Shown: in pieces, positions 1-5,497 of the stretch
How the letters are laid out: the number at the start of each line of letters is the position of its first letter
How positions within the stretch are numbered: the first letter of the stretch is position 1
Origin: Ardenticatenia bacterium
Lineage (GTDB): Bacteria > Chloroflexota > Anaerolineae > Aggregatilineales > Aggregatilineaceae
Direction: 5' to 3'
DNA length: 5,833 nucleotides
Assembly: GCA_026984385.1 (NCBI GenBank)
Contig: JALSSH010000006.1
Location: 1-5,833, forward strand
The notes under the pieces: generated by a model
Database searches by the model: none
Seen by the model: only the letters and a program-made list of their open reading frames with translations
Told to the model about the DNA's origin: nothing
Made by a program: the position numbers and the translations under genes

Positions 1-1318
1 CGGGATGATGCGGCACGCCTTCCACCGTCATCAGCTCGCCTTCCGTCGTGGCGCTGTTGTGGCAACGCACACACAGCGTGTAAGGGTCATCTTGCAAAAG
101 CATCGGCAGCGCGTCTTGGGCGGCTTGCCAGGCGCGCACCATCGCCGCAGGCACAATCCGTGCCCACGCTCCAATCACGTGAGAAGGCGGAATATAACGC
201 CCATCATCGGAAAAAATATCCTGGGAGGGCGGCGCTTTGGGTTGGCTTTCGGAGGCGTGCGGGTTGTGGCAAGCGGCACACGTCACCCCATATTGCGCGT
301 CCGCCAAAGTGAAGGGCGCGGCGTCCTCCTCGTCGTTCGGCGTGGGATCGGTGGTGTCCGGCGGCGTGGTGTGGCAACGCAAGCACTCCTCGGCGGCCTG
401 GTCGCTTTCCAAAAGCGTCTCCAGCGCGCGCGCGTGCCCGCTTTCTCGCCACTCCGGATATTGGTTATAGGTGCGCGCGTGGCCGTCCGCCCACCAAATG
501 GAAGGGTCATTTTGCGCGGCGAAGACAAAAACCGTTTCGTCCAGCGCCAACCCGGGCTGATAGCCGATCGGATAGCCGTGTTCGCCGCTGGGGTCTTGTC
601 CCTGGCTGTGGCACTGCCCGCAAACTTGCGCGTCCGGCGTGCGTGGCATAGGGTTGTCGCCGCCCTCGTGATCGCCTGCCGGCCCGTGACACGCCTCACA
701 GCCGACGCCCAGCTCCACGTCTCCTTTGCGCCACGTATCCACCGAGGAAAAGTGCGTTTGCGCGGTGGGGTTTTCGCGGTCTAAGCCGGTGGTGTGGCAA
801 GCGGCACACGCCACACGCCAATCGCGCGGCGGCGTGGCCCAATCCTCGGGGTGATAGAGCGTCCAAGTGCCCGTTTGCCCCTCTTCTTGGGGGATGTTCC
901 ACTGCACGGGCAGCACGTACAGATGCAAGCCGCCCTCGTCCTCCCACTCGGTGACGTAGCGCTGGATATAGCGCCCGCCCAACGTGTAGGCGATGTCGTC
1001 GAGCGTCAAGGGGCGGGTTGTGCCGTCCGGCCAAATGATGGTCGGCGCGGCCTCATCGGAAAGATCGCCCAAAACGGTTTCGGGCGAGGCGGGTTGGGCC
1101 ATGTGTGCGTGAGCGGTGGCGTGCCAGGCGTCCCACAGCTCGGCCCCCTTTTCGTTATGACAGTTGGCGCAGCGTTGCGAGCCGATGTAGTCGGCCCCCA
1201 GGTTCGGCGGCGGTTCTTGTTGCCGCGTGGCCGCGCCGACCGTCAGCGCGCCGCTGAGCAACAACAACGCCCCGCCGAGCACAAACAGCAGGGCCAACCC
1301 CTTTCTTCGTGCGTGCAT
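1..1318 (-). CDS. Exported multiheme c-type cytochrome (at least 7 hemes), 3' end missing
   Basis: The frame is open from an ATG at 1318 to the window edge, giving 439 residues with no stop, so the C-terminus lies outside. A GGAGGT ribosome binding site sits 7 nt before the ATG. Residues 1-30 form a Sec-type signal peptide (HARRK, then a Leu/Val/Gly-rich core ending near GAA). Seven CxxCH heme-binding motifs follow, with first cysteines at residues 50, 171, 207, 233, 312, 347 and 416; there is no CxxCK. The order heme 1, DIAYTLGG (109-116), CAACHTTG, CEACHGP, CGQCH matches the downstream-in-window octaheme protein, so the two are paralogs of the cytochrome c554-like type. This copy has an additional heme site (residue 312) before the CxxCHNPHxS motif. 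The likely role is electron transfer outside the cytoplasmic membrane; substrate unknown. It is second of the two cytochrome genes in transcription order, 140 bp after the first. An eighth or later heme may lie beyond the edge. Confidence 0.93.
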   Translation of the reverse strand, partial: MHARRKGLALLFVLGGALLLLSGALTVGAATRQQEPPPNLGADYIGSQRCANCHNEKGAELWDAWHATAHAHMAQPASPETVLGDLSDEAAPTIIWPDGTTRPLTLDDIAYTLGGRYIQRYVTEWEDEGGLHLYVLPVQWNIPQEEGQTGTWTLYHPEDWATPPRDWRVACAACHTTGLDRENPTAQTHFSSVDTWRKGDVELGVGCEACHGPAGDHEGGDNPMPRTPDAQVCGQCHSQGQDPSGEHGYPIGYQPGLALDETVFVFAAQNDPSIWWADGHARTYNQYPEWRESGHARALETLLESDQAAEECLRCHTTPPDTTDPTPNDEEDAAPFTLADAQYGVTCAACHNPHASESQPKAPPSQDIFSDDGRYIPPSHVIGAWARIVPAAMVRAWQAAQDALPMLLQDDPYTLCVRCHNSATTEGELMTVEGVPHHP

Positions 1319-1366
1319 CAAAACGACCTCCACCCAGTCATGGCTGCGTTCAAAATACGGCAAGGC

Positions 1367-1397
1367 GCCCCGTCCCTGACCGAAGCCAGGGCGGGGC
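1367..1397 (-). terminator. Strong C(UUCG)G hairpin between the two cytochrome genes (terminator or processing element)
   Basis: In the transcribed (minus) direction GCCCCG-CCCTG pairs with CAGGG-A-CGGGGC, interrupted only by one bulged A, and the loop GCTTCGGT closes further into a C(UUCG)G tetraloop with one G-U pair. The total is about 13 base pairs, very stable. No U-run follows immediately; a TATTTTG stretch begins about 10 nt downstream. It could be a partial terminator, or a stabiliser or processing site that sets the ratio of the two cytochromes. The downstream cytochrome starts about 49 nt later with its own ribosome binding site. Confidence 0.45.
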
Positions 1398-1427
1398 AAA
1401 GTGCGTCGCTGAGCCGGTTTTTCAGGT

Positions 1428-1442
1428 GCTCAAAGGTTGAGC
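1428..1442 (-). other. Small hairpin after the octaheme cytochrome stop codon
   Basis: GCTCAA (1428-1433) and TTGAGC (1437-1442) form a perfect 6-bp stem with a 3-base loop, 16 nt after the stop codon of the octaheme cytochrome gene. No U-run follows in the direction of transcription; instead an A-rich stretch (GAAAAAC) comes 9 nt later. It may protect the mRNA 3' region or slow polymerase. Confidence 0.35.
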
Positions 1443-1458
1443 CTTCGGGTGGTGCGTT

Positions 1459-2607
1459 CTACTCTTCGCCGTGCGCTTCGTGATAGCCCTCGGCGGTTTC
1501 TGCCAGCTCTTCCACCGTCATATCCATGTGGCAACGCTGGCAAGCGTATTGCACCGTGATATAGGGCATCGTCGCGCTACCGTCTTCGGTGAACTGCGGC
1601 GCGTTCGGGTCGGGGTTGATCTGGAAAAGATGCGTATTGATATCACCCCAGAAGCGCTCCGGCACACGCGCGCCACTGGCGGCCATCGGCGTCATGTGGC
1701 ACTCGGTGCACGTCACGCCGGCGTCCATGTGCTCCGGCATCTCTTTCTTGTCGAAGTGGCAGCTTGTGCACTGTACGCGCAAGCTCTTGTTGGGGTTCAG
1801 CTCTTCGTCGGCATAAAGGGCGCTTTGGTGCGGGTTGTGGCAGGTCACGCACTCCAGCGCGGCGTGCGGGGAAGTCAACATTTCTTCGTATTGCTCGTGG
1901 TGCTTGGTAAACCCACCGGAAGCCTCGACCACGCCCTCAGCGCCGCGATAGTGGCACTCGCCGCAGGCTTCGGAGCTGCGGTCAACGAGCATTTCGGCCT
2001 CGATCGGGCTATCCACGTGCATACTGCCCGGCCCATGACACTCTTCGCACTGGATGCCTTCTTCTTGCCAGGCCCCGATGATGCCGGGCATGTCGTACAT
2101 GTGGGTGTTCGGGTCGTGGTTAAAGCCGGTGGTGTGGCAAGCGCCGCACGAGTACGGCTTTTCTTGCCCTGCATGATAGGGGACCCAACCGGCTTCCAGG
2201 ATCACTTCGCCGGTCACGTCGTCTACGATGGGGAAATTGTATTGTGTGGTGGCGTTTTCGTCGCCGGTGATGATGTAGCCTTCTTGATCAATAAAGCGCG
2301 CCTTCCACCCATAGCCCCCGATGACAAAAGCAATGTCATCCCAGGTGTAGCCTTCGGGCGGGCCGGCCAGCTCAGAATACGGGTACTCCGGCGGCTGGCC
2401 GTTCACGACGCGGTTGAGCTTGTAGTTGTGGCCGTGCAGCTCGTGTTGCTCGTATTCGGTCTGGTGGCAATCGGCGCAGGCTTCTTTGCCCACAAAATGG
2501 GGCGTGCCGTCACCTTGCGCGTCGGCGGCCTTAGAGTCCAGCCCCGCGCCTATTGCCAGCACTAAGAACAGCAGCCCCAAAAGGACCACTACTCCTAAGC
2601 GTTTCAT
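1459..2607 (-). CDS. Exported octaheme c-type cytochrome, cytochrome c554-like
   Basis: A 382-residue protein. The ATG at 2607 is chosen because a strong GAGGAGG ribosome binding site lies just upstream and the signal peptide begins directly there (MKRLG, hydrophobic core to about residue 22, likely cleavage near ADA at 30); a longer in-frame start at 2643 would put charged residues ahead of it. Eight CxxCH motifs have first cysteines at residues 44, 154, 187, 215, 253, 280, 300 and 356. All are CxxCH, so the lysine-ligated active-site heme (CxxCK) of NrfA or octaheme tetrathionate reductase is absent, arguing for an electron carrier rather than those enzymes. Additional His residues (for example H57, H60, H163) could be distal heme ligands. 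No lipobox and no C-terminal membrane anchor are seen, so it is probably soluble outside the membrane. It lies 220 bp downstream of the response regulator gene and just before a paralogous cytochrome gene. Physiological partner unknown. Confidence 0.95.
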   Translation of the reverse strand: MKRLGVVVLLGLLFLVLAIGAGLDSKAADAQGDGTPHFVGKEACADCHQTEYEQHELHGHNYKLNRVVNGQPPEYPYSELAGPPEGYTWDDIAFVIGGYGWKARFIDQEGYIITGDENATTQYNFPIVDDVTGEVILEAGWVPYHAGQEKPYSCGACHTTGFNHDPNTHMYDMPGIIGAWQEEGIQCEECHGPGSMHVDSPIEAEMLVDRSSEACGECHYRGAEGVVEASGGFTKHHEQYEEMLTSPHAALECVTCHNPHQSALYADEELNPNKSLRVQCTSCHFDKKEMPEHMDAGVTCTECHMTPMAASGARVPERFWGDINTHLFQINPDPNAPQFTEDGSATMPYITVQYACQRCHMDMTVEELAETAEGYHEAHGEE

Positions 2608-2626
2608 CGTAACCCCCTCCTCATGG

Positions 2627-2644
2627 TGTGGCCTTTGGGCCACA
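2627..2644 (-). promoter_or_regulatory. Leader hairpin just before the octaheme cytochrome ribosome binding site
   Basis: TGTGGCC (2627-2633) and GGCCACA (2638-2644) are perfect inverted repeats separated by four bases, giving a 7-bp hairpin with a CAAA loop in the mRNA. It ends three bases before the GAGGAGG ribosome binding site of the octaheme cytochrome. Such a position could stabilise the 5' end of the mRNA or affect ribosome loading. It is not followed by a U-run, so it is not a terminator. Confidence 0.45.
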
Positions 2645-2707
2645 GCGTTTATCCGGATATAGCCATTTTCGTTCGGCGGCTCAGCGACAGGCGCAACGAC
2701 ACAGAAA

Positions 2708-2735
2708 GATCAACGGTCGTTGAACCTATAGTTCA
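2708..2735. promoter_or_regulatory. Two overlapping inverted repeats upstream of the octaheme cytochrome gene
   Basis: GATCAACG (2708-2715) and CGTTGAAC (2718-2725) are inverted copies matching at 7 of 8 positions with a 2-bp spacer. The right arm is reused in a second repeat, TGAAC (2721-2725), five bases, GTTCA (2731-2735). Three alternating half-sites thus occupy 28 bp, the kind of layout bound by a dimeric or cooperative regulator. The neighbouring NarL-type response regulator is a candidate binder by position only; the half-sites are not the Escherichia coli NarL heptamer. Confidence 0.4.
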
Positions 2736-2782
2736 GCATACATGAGGAGGAGATGAGAGAGGAAGTGCCAAGCTAACCGCGA

Positions 2783-2804
2783 AAACGTGACGTTTATCAC
2801 ATTT
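2783..2804. promoter_or_regulatory. CRP/FNR-superfamily-type operator palindrome
   Basis: The site reads AAACGTGA, six bases (CGTTTA), then TCACATTT. The two eight-base arms match the classic CRP consensus (AAATGTGA-N6-TCACATTT) at 15 of 16 positions; the only difference is C for T in the left arm. It lies between the response regulator gene and the octaheme cytochrome gene, centred about 186 bp before the cytochrome start codon. A CRP/FNR-family protein could bind here to control cytochrome expression. The N6 spacing and TCACA half favour CRP-like over FNR-like (TTGAT-N4-ATCAA) specificity. Binding itself is inferred. Confidence 0.6.
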
Positions 2805-2827
2805 CAGAAAAATCTTCTAAATTGCGG

Positions 2828-3487
2828 CTATTCACCGTCCAGTGAAATTAAATTTTTGCGGATGGCGTATTTGACCAGCTCGGTGCGGTTGTGCAAGTTC
2901 AGCTTGCGCATGATATTTTCGCAGTGGCGCTCCACCGTGCGCACCGAGATGCCCAAGTGGCTGGCGATAGCGCGGTTGGTCTCCCCTTCGGCGATGTGCG
3001 TGAGCACCTCGCGCTCGCGGGCGGTCAGGCCGTTATAACTTTGGCGCGCTTCACCGGCTTGGGCGCGCTCCAAATAGTCGGCCACCAAGTCTTTGGCGAC
3101 GCTCGGCTCTAGGAAAACGTTGCCCTCCGCTACGGTGTGAATAGCGCGCAGCAAATCTTCCGGCGCGGCGCGTTTGGGCACGTAACCGGACGAGCCAGCT
3201 TGCAGCATCTGGAAAAAGTAGTCCGTGCCCTCGTGGATGGTGACGGCCAGCACGGCCACGTCCGACAGCTCGGCTTTGATGCGGCGGGTGGCTTCCACGC
3301 CGTCCATTTCCGGCATGGTCACGTCCATCACGATCACATCCGGAGAAAGCTCGCGGGCCAGCCGCAGCGCGTCTGCGCCGGTCTCCCCCTCCCCCACAAT
3401 GGCAATTTGGGGGTCGTTTTCCAGCAACATGCGCATCCCTGCGCGGACAATGGCGTGGTCGTCAATGATGAGCACGCGAATCGGCAT
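2828..3487 (-). CDS. NarL/LuxR-family response regulator
   Basis: A 219-residue two-component response regulator. The ATG at 3487 is chosen because an AGGAG ribosome binding site lies about 8 nt upstream and the canonical receiver start (MPIRVLIIDDH) follows; a longer reading to 3658 would only translate the end of the kinase gene in another frame. The receiver domain (about 1-120) has the acidic pair D9/D10, phosphoacceptor D55 in VIVMDVTMPEMDG, T83 and K105. A short linker leads to the GerE/LuxR helix-turn-helix (about 154-219; LTAREREVL, GETNRAIASHLGIS, VRTVERH), which binds DNA. The gene overlaps the 3' end of the histidine kinase gene by 26 nt, which implies co-transcription and probably translational coupling. 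The kinase is therefore the likely phosphodonor. The two cytochrome genes downstream are the most obvious regulatory targets, but this is inferred from position only. No GC-rich terminator is visible after the stop codon. Confidence 0.96.
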   Translation of the reverse strand: MPIRVLIIDDHAIVRAGMRMLLENDPQIAIVGEGETGADALRLARELSPDVIVMDVTMPEMDGVEATRRIKAELSDVAVLAVTIHEGTDYFFQMLQAGSSGYVPKRAAPEDLLRAIHTVAEGNVFLEPSVAKDLVADYLERAQAGEARQSYNGLTAREREVLTHIAEGETNRAIASHLGISVRTVERHCENIMRKLNLHNRTELVKYAIRKNLISLDGE

Positions 3488-5051
3488 GGTCAAGCTCCTG
3501 TGAATTTGGCAAATGCAGGCGCACAGATAGGGTCGTGCCTTGCCCGGGGGCGGATTGCAGCTCCAACGTGGCGTTGACCAGGTTGGCGCGCTCTTGCATC
3601 CCCACCAAGCCCCAGGCCATGCGCGGCTCTCCGGTTTGGAAGATGGCGCTCGGGTCAAAGCCGACGCCTTCGTCGCGCACGGTCAGCGTGGGGCCGTCGC
3701 GGAAGTCCAACGTCACCCAAGCGCGGTCGGTTTGGGCGTGTTTGACCACGTTGGTCAGCGCCTCCTGGGTGATGCGAAAAAGCGTCGTTTCCACTTCCGT
3801 CGGCAACGGGTACGGCTCGCCGAGCACTTCCAGACGGGCGCGCAGCACGCCCCGTTTGCCCATGCTCTCGATCTGCCAGCGCAGCGCGGCCACCAAGCCC
3901 ATGTCGTCCAGTTGGGGCGGGCGCAGATTGTTGATCAAGTGGCGCAGCTCGCCCAGCGAGGCAGTCGCCATCGTCTCCAGTTCGGCCAGGCGCTGAGTCG
4001 CAGACTCGCAACTTGCGGGCACGAGGGAAACTGTGCCACGTAAACCAAGCGCCAACCCGCTCAGGGTTTGGCAGGGGCCGTCGTGCAGCTCGCGGGCGAT
4101 GCGTTTGCGCTCGTTTTCTTGCGCGGTGGTGATGCGCTGGAGAAGTTCGCCACGCAGCGCGTCGCGGCGTTGGACTTCGCGCAACAGGCGGGCGGTTTCC
4201 TCGTTGGCCGCTTGCAGCTCCGCGTTGAGCCGCGCCAGCGCCTCACGGCTGCGGCGTTCGGCTTCGAGCTTGGCGCGTTTGGCCGCTTCCAGGCGCTGTT
4301 CGTTTTCCACTTCCAGCGCACGCAACACGCGGAGCATAGCGAAGGCGAGCAACGTTGCCATCGCCGCGCGGAAAAGCTGAACGGGGAAGCCGGTCACGCG
4401 GCGGAACAGCTCCGCATTGAGCACGGTAGAGAGAAAGACCACGCTCTGGCCGGTGAAAACTTGCCCGACGATGCCGTAGAGCGCCAGAGATAGCGCGGCC
4501 AGGGTTAACCCCTGGACAAAGCGTCCCATGCCGCGTTTACGGAAAATGGCGCGTTGCTTCCAAAGCGCCCAACACGCCAGCACGGCCCCGGGCACGCCGA
4601 GGATATAGCGCGCCAGCACGTCAACGGCCTGCGCCCAGGCGCGATCGTCCAAATTGTAAACCAGGCGCACGAGTATCGAGGCGACGGCGTAAGCCGCCAG
4701 CGCGCTAATGGTCATGCGCCAGGTGGTGCGGATGCCTTCACGCTGCAAAAGATGCTCGCCAAAAGCCAACAGCGCGACAAACGATCCGCCCAGCACAGCC
4801 AGACGTAGCCAGACCAGCCAGAGGGGAAATGTGCGGTCATAGTATAGCGCCATGCCGCGCTCGAACATATCAAACCATTCGTGATAGCCGTGCAGCAAGC
4901 CAAAGCCAGCCAGCAAGCGCATCGAGCGTGCAAAGCCCAGCTCCGAAGCCCTGCCGGATTCCACCAGCAGGGCCAGCCCCAGCGAGTAAAAGGCCAGGCC
5001 GTAGAAAAAGAAAATGGCGATGATCGCCTCATCCCAAAAGGAAGTGAACAT
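3462..5051 (-). CDS. Membrane sensor histidine kinase (HisKA_3 type), partner of the adjacent regulator
   Basis: A 529-residue protein if started at the ATG at 5051. An in-frame ATG at 5096 would add 15 residues, but it overlaps a perfect TATAAT on the same strand and has no ribosome binding site, so 5051 is preferred; its own binding site is weak (GAG). Residues about 7-246 contain some seven hydrophobic segments beginning with AIIAIFFFYGLAFYSLGLAL and including a conserved-looking HGYHEW at 54-59. A charged coiled coil (about 247-312) leads to the HisKA_3 dimerisation domain with phosphoacceptor H323 in RELHDG, then a HATPase domain with N-box EALTNVVKHA (N434), G-boxes DEGVGF (460-465) and GLVGMQERA (481-489), and PGQGT near 502-506. 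No PAS, HAMP or large periplasmic domain is visible, which suggests sensing within or at the membrane. The signal is unknown. The stop lies inside the start of the response regulator gene. Confidence 0.93.
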   Translation of the reverse strand: MFTSFWDEAIIAIFFFYGLAFYSLGLALLVESGRASELGFARSMRLLAGFGLLHGYHEWFDMFERGMALYYDRTFPLWLVWLRLAVLGGSFVALLAFGEHLLQREGIRTTWRMTISALAAYAVASILVRLVYNLDDRAWAQAVDVLARYILGVPGAVLACWALWKQRAIFRKRGMGRFVQGLTLAALSLALYGIVGQVFTGQSVVFLSTVLNAELFRRVTGFPVQLFRAAMATLLAFAMLRVLRALEVENEQRLEAAKRAKLEAERRSREALARLNAELQAANEETARLLREVQRRDALRGELLQRITTAQENERKRIARELHDGPCQTLSGLALGLRGTVSLVPASCESATQRLAELETMATASLGELRHLINNLRPPQLDDMGLVAALRWQIESMGKRGVLRARLEVLGEPYPLPTEVETTLFRITQEALTNVVKHAQTDRAWVTLDFRDGPTLTVRDEGVGFDPSAIFQTGEPRMAWGLVGMQERANLVNATLELQSAPGQGTTLSVRLHLPNSQELDHADSRAHH

Positions 5052-5094
5052 AGCACGCTCGAAGCACACTGCAAAAACGGCGGGTGTTACCTTC

Positions 5095-5100
5095 ATTATA
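5095..5100 (-). promoter_or_regulatory. Putative -10 box for the histidine kinase-regulator operon
   Basis: A perfect TATAAT reads on the minus strand, 44 nt before the chosen kinase start codon. A transcript starting about 7 nt downstream would have a leader of roughly 37 nt. No good -35 box is found at the usual spacing, which would fit activator dependence, and the operator-like repeats lie directly upstream. The alternative ATG at 5096 overlaps this box. Confidence 0.4.
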
Positions 5101-5126
5101 AACCAGGATGGTGAGCAAAGGCGGAT

Positions 5127-5180
5127 GGGGACATTTCCCCACACGCGAATGGGGGAAAGATCGGATTCCCCGCGCGGGGG
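5127..5180. promoter_or_regulatory. Cluster of alternating GGGGAA/TTCCCC half-sites and a GC palindrome
   Basis: Between the divergent kinase and small-protein genes, the half-sites GGGGA (5127-5131), TTTCCCC (5134-5140), GGGGAAA (5152-5158) and TTCCCC (5166-5171) alternate in orientation. The outermost TTCCCC merges into a perfect 12-bp palindrome CCCCGCGCGGGG (5168-5179). TTTCCCC and GGGGAAA are exact inverted copies with centres 18 bp apart. This looks like a multi-site operator controlling one or both divergent genes; no known regulator is assigned. Confidence 0.45.
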
Positions 5181-5185
5181 CGGCT

Positions 5186-5194
5186 TGCTATGCT
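5186..5194 (+). promoter_or_regulatory. Putative extended -10 promoter for the small membrane protein
   Basis: TGCTATGCT combines the TG extension with a TATGCT -10-like hexamer 33 nt before the start codon. No convincing -35 element is seen. It sits within the inverted repeat GCTTGC (5183-5188) and GCAAGC (5202-5207), which could be an overlapping operator or a leader hairpin. Confidence 0.3.
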
Positions 5195-5227
5195 GTAAGT
5201 GGCAAGCGAGCCAGAAGGAGGGCGGCG

Positions 5228-5449
5228 ATGAGCGGGCTGTGGATTGTTTTGGAGGTCATCGGGCTATTCTTCCTGCGGATCGGCGTGCCGTTGCTGATGG
5301 TGATAGTCTTGGGTATTGCGCTGGATCGGTGGCAAAGTCGGCGCGCGGAAGCCTATCCGCCCGCGCCGCCGGAGCCGCAGCGTCAAGAACAAACACAGGG
5401 TGCGATGAACTATCCGCCGACACTAAAGCACGACCGTTCGCACCCCTAA
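5228..5449 (+). CDS. Small single-pass membrane protein, function unknown
   Basis: A 73-residue protein read from an ATG at 5228 that is preceded by a strong AAGGAGG ribosome binding site with an 8-nt spacer. Residues about 5-32 form one long hydrophobic helix (IVLEVIGLFFLRIGVPLLMV and onward), followed by a basic juxtamembrane stretch (DRWQSRR) and a polar, proline-rich tail (YPPAPPEPQ) that by the positive-inside rule should be cytoplasmic. I do not recognise the family. The gene is divergent from the histidine kinase gene, and a terminator-like hairpin follows 20 nt after its stop. It could be a small accessory subunit or a regulator of a membrane complex, but nothing in the sequence shows which. 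An in-frame upstream ATG at 5108 is rejected because the preceding residues read like untranslated GC-rich DNA and that start would cross the operator-like repeats. Confidence 0.72.
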   Translation: MSGLWIVLEVIGLFFLRIGVPLLMVIVLGIALDRWQSRRAEAYPPAPPEPQRQEQTQGAMNYPPTLKHDRSHP

Positions 5450-5469
5450 ACGAGAAGACATCCCCCTTA

Positions 5470-5491
5470 CCGCGTCAGGACGCGGGCTTTT
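5470..5491 (+). terminator. Terminator-like hairpin after the small membrane protein gene
   Basis: CCGCGT (5470-5475) and ACGCGG (5480-5485) form a perfect 6-bp GC-rich stem with a CAGG loop, followed by GCTTTT. It lies 20 nt after the stop codon of the 73-residue protein gene. The stem is short and the T-run is only four bases, so it is a modest intrinsic terminator candidate. Confidence 0.55.
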
Positions 5492-5497
5492 GGTGAC

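Noticed and set aside
5..784. A 259-codon plus-strand open frame opposite the leftmost cytochrome
   Set aside because: Composition is dominated by Arg, Val and His as expected for the reverse of a GC-rich coding strand, and the opposite strand carries five of the seven heme motifs in this stretch.
1471..2565. A 364-codon open frame on the plus strand opposite the octaheme cytochrome
   Set aside because: It is an antisense shadow of a gene with eight clear heme motifs; its translation is His/Val/Arg/Gly-rich, has no domain signature and no ribosome binding site.
2753..2776. A seven-codon plus-strand mini-frame (MREEVPS) with a strong AGGAGGAG upstream
   Set aside because: It is too short to support as a gene, and the purine-rich bases could equally be part of the minus-strand control region.
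2749..2783. Sigma-70 promoter for the octaheme gene using TTGGCA as the -35 box
   Set aside because: The nearest -10-like hexamer (TATGCT) is about 25 bp away, too far for normal spacing.
2805..2827. Intrinsic terminator after the response regulator gene
   Set aside because: There is only a weak AGAA/TTCT pairing in AT-rich DNA near a T-run, without a GC-rich stem.
3488..3658. N-terminal extension of the response regulator by 57 residues
   Set aside because: The canonical receiver start and a good ribosome binding site are at 3487; the extension only reads the kinase 3' end in another frame.
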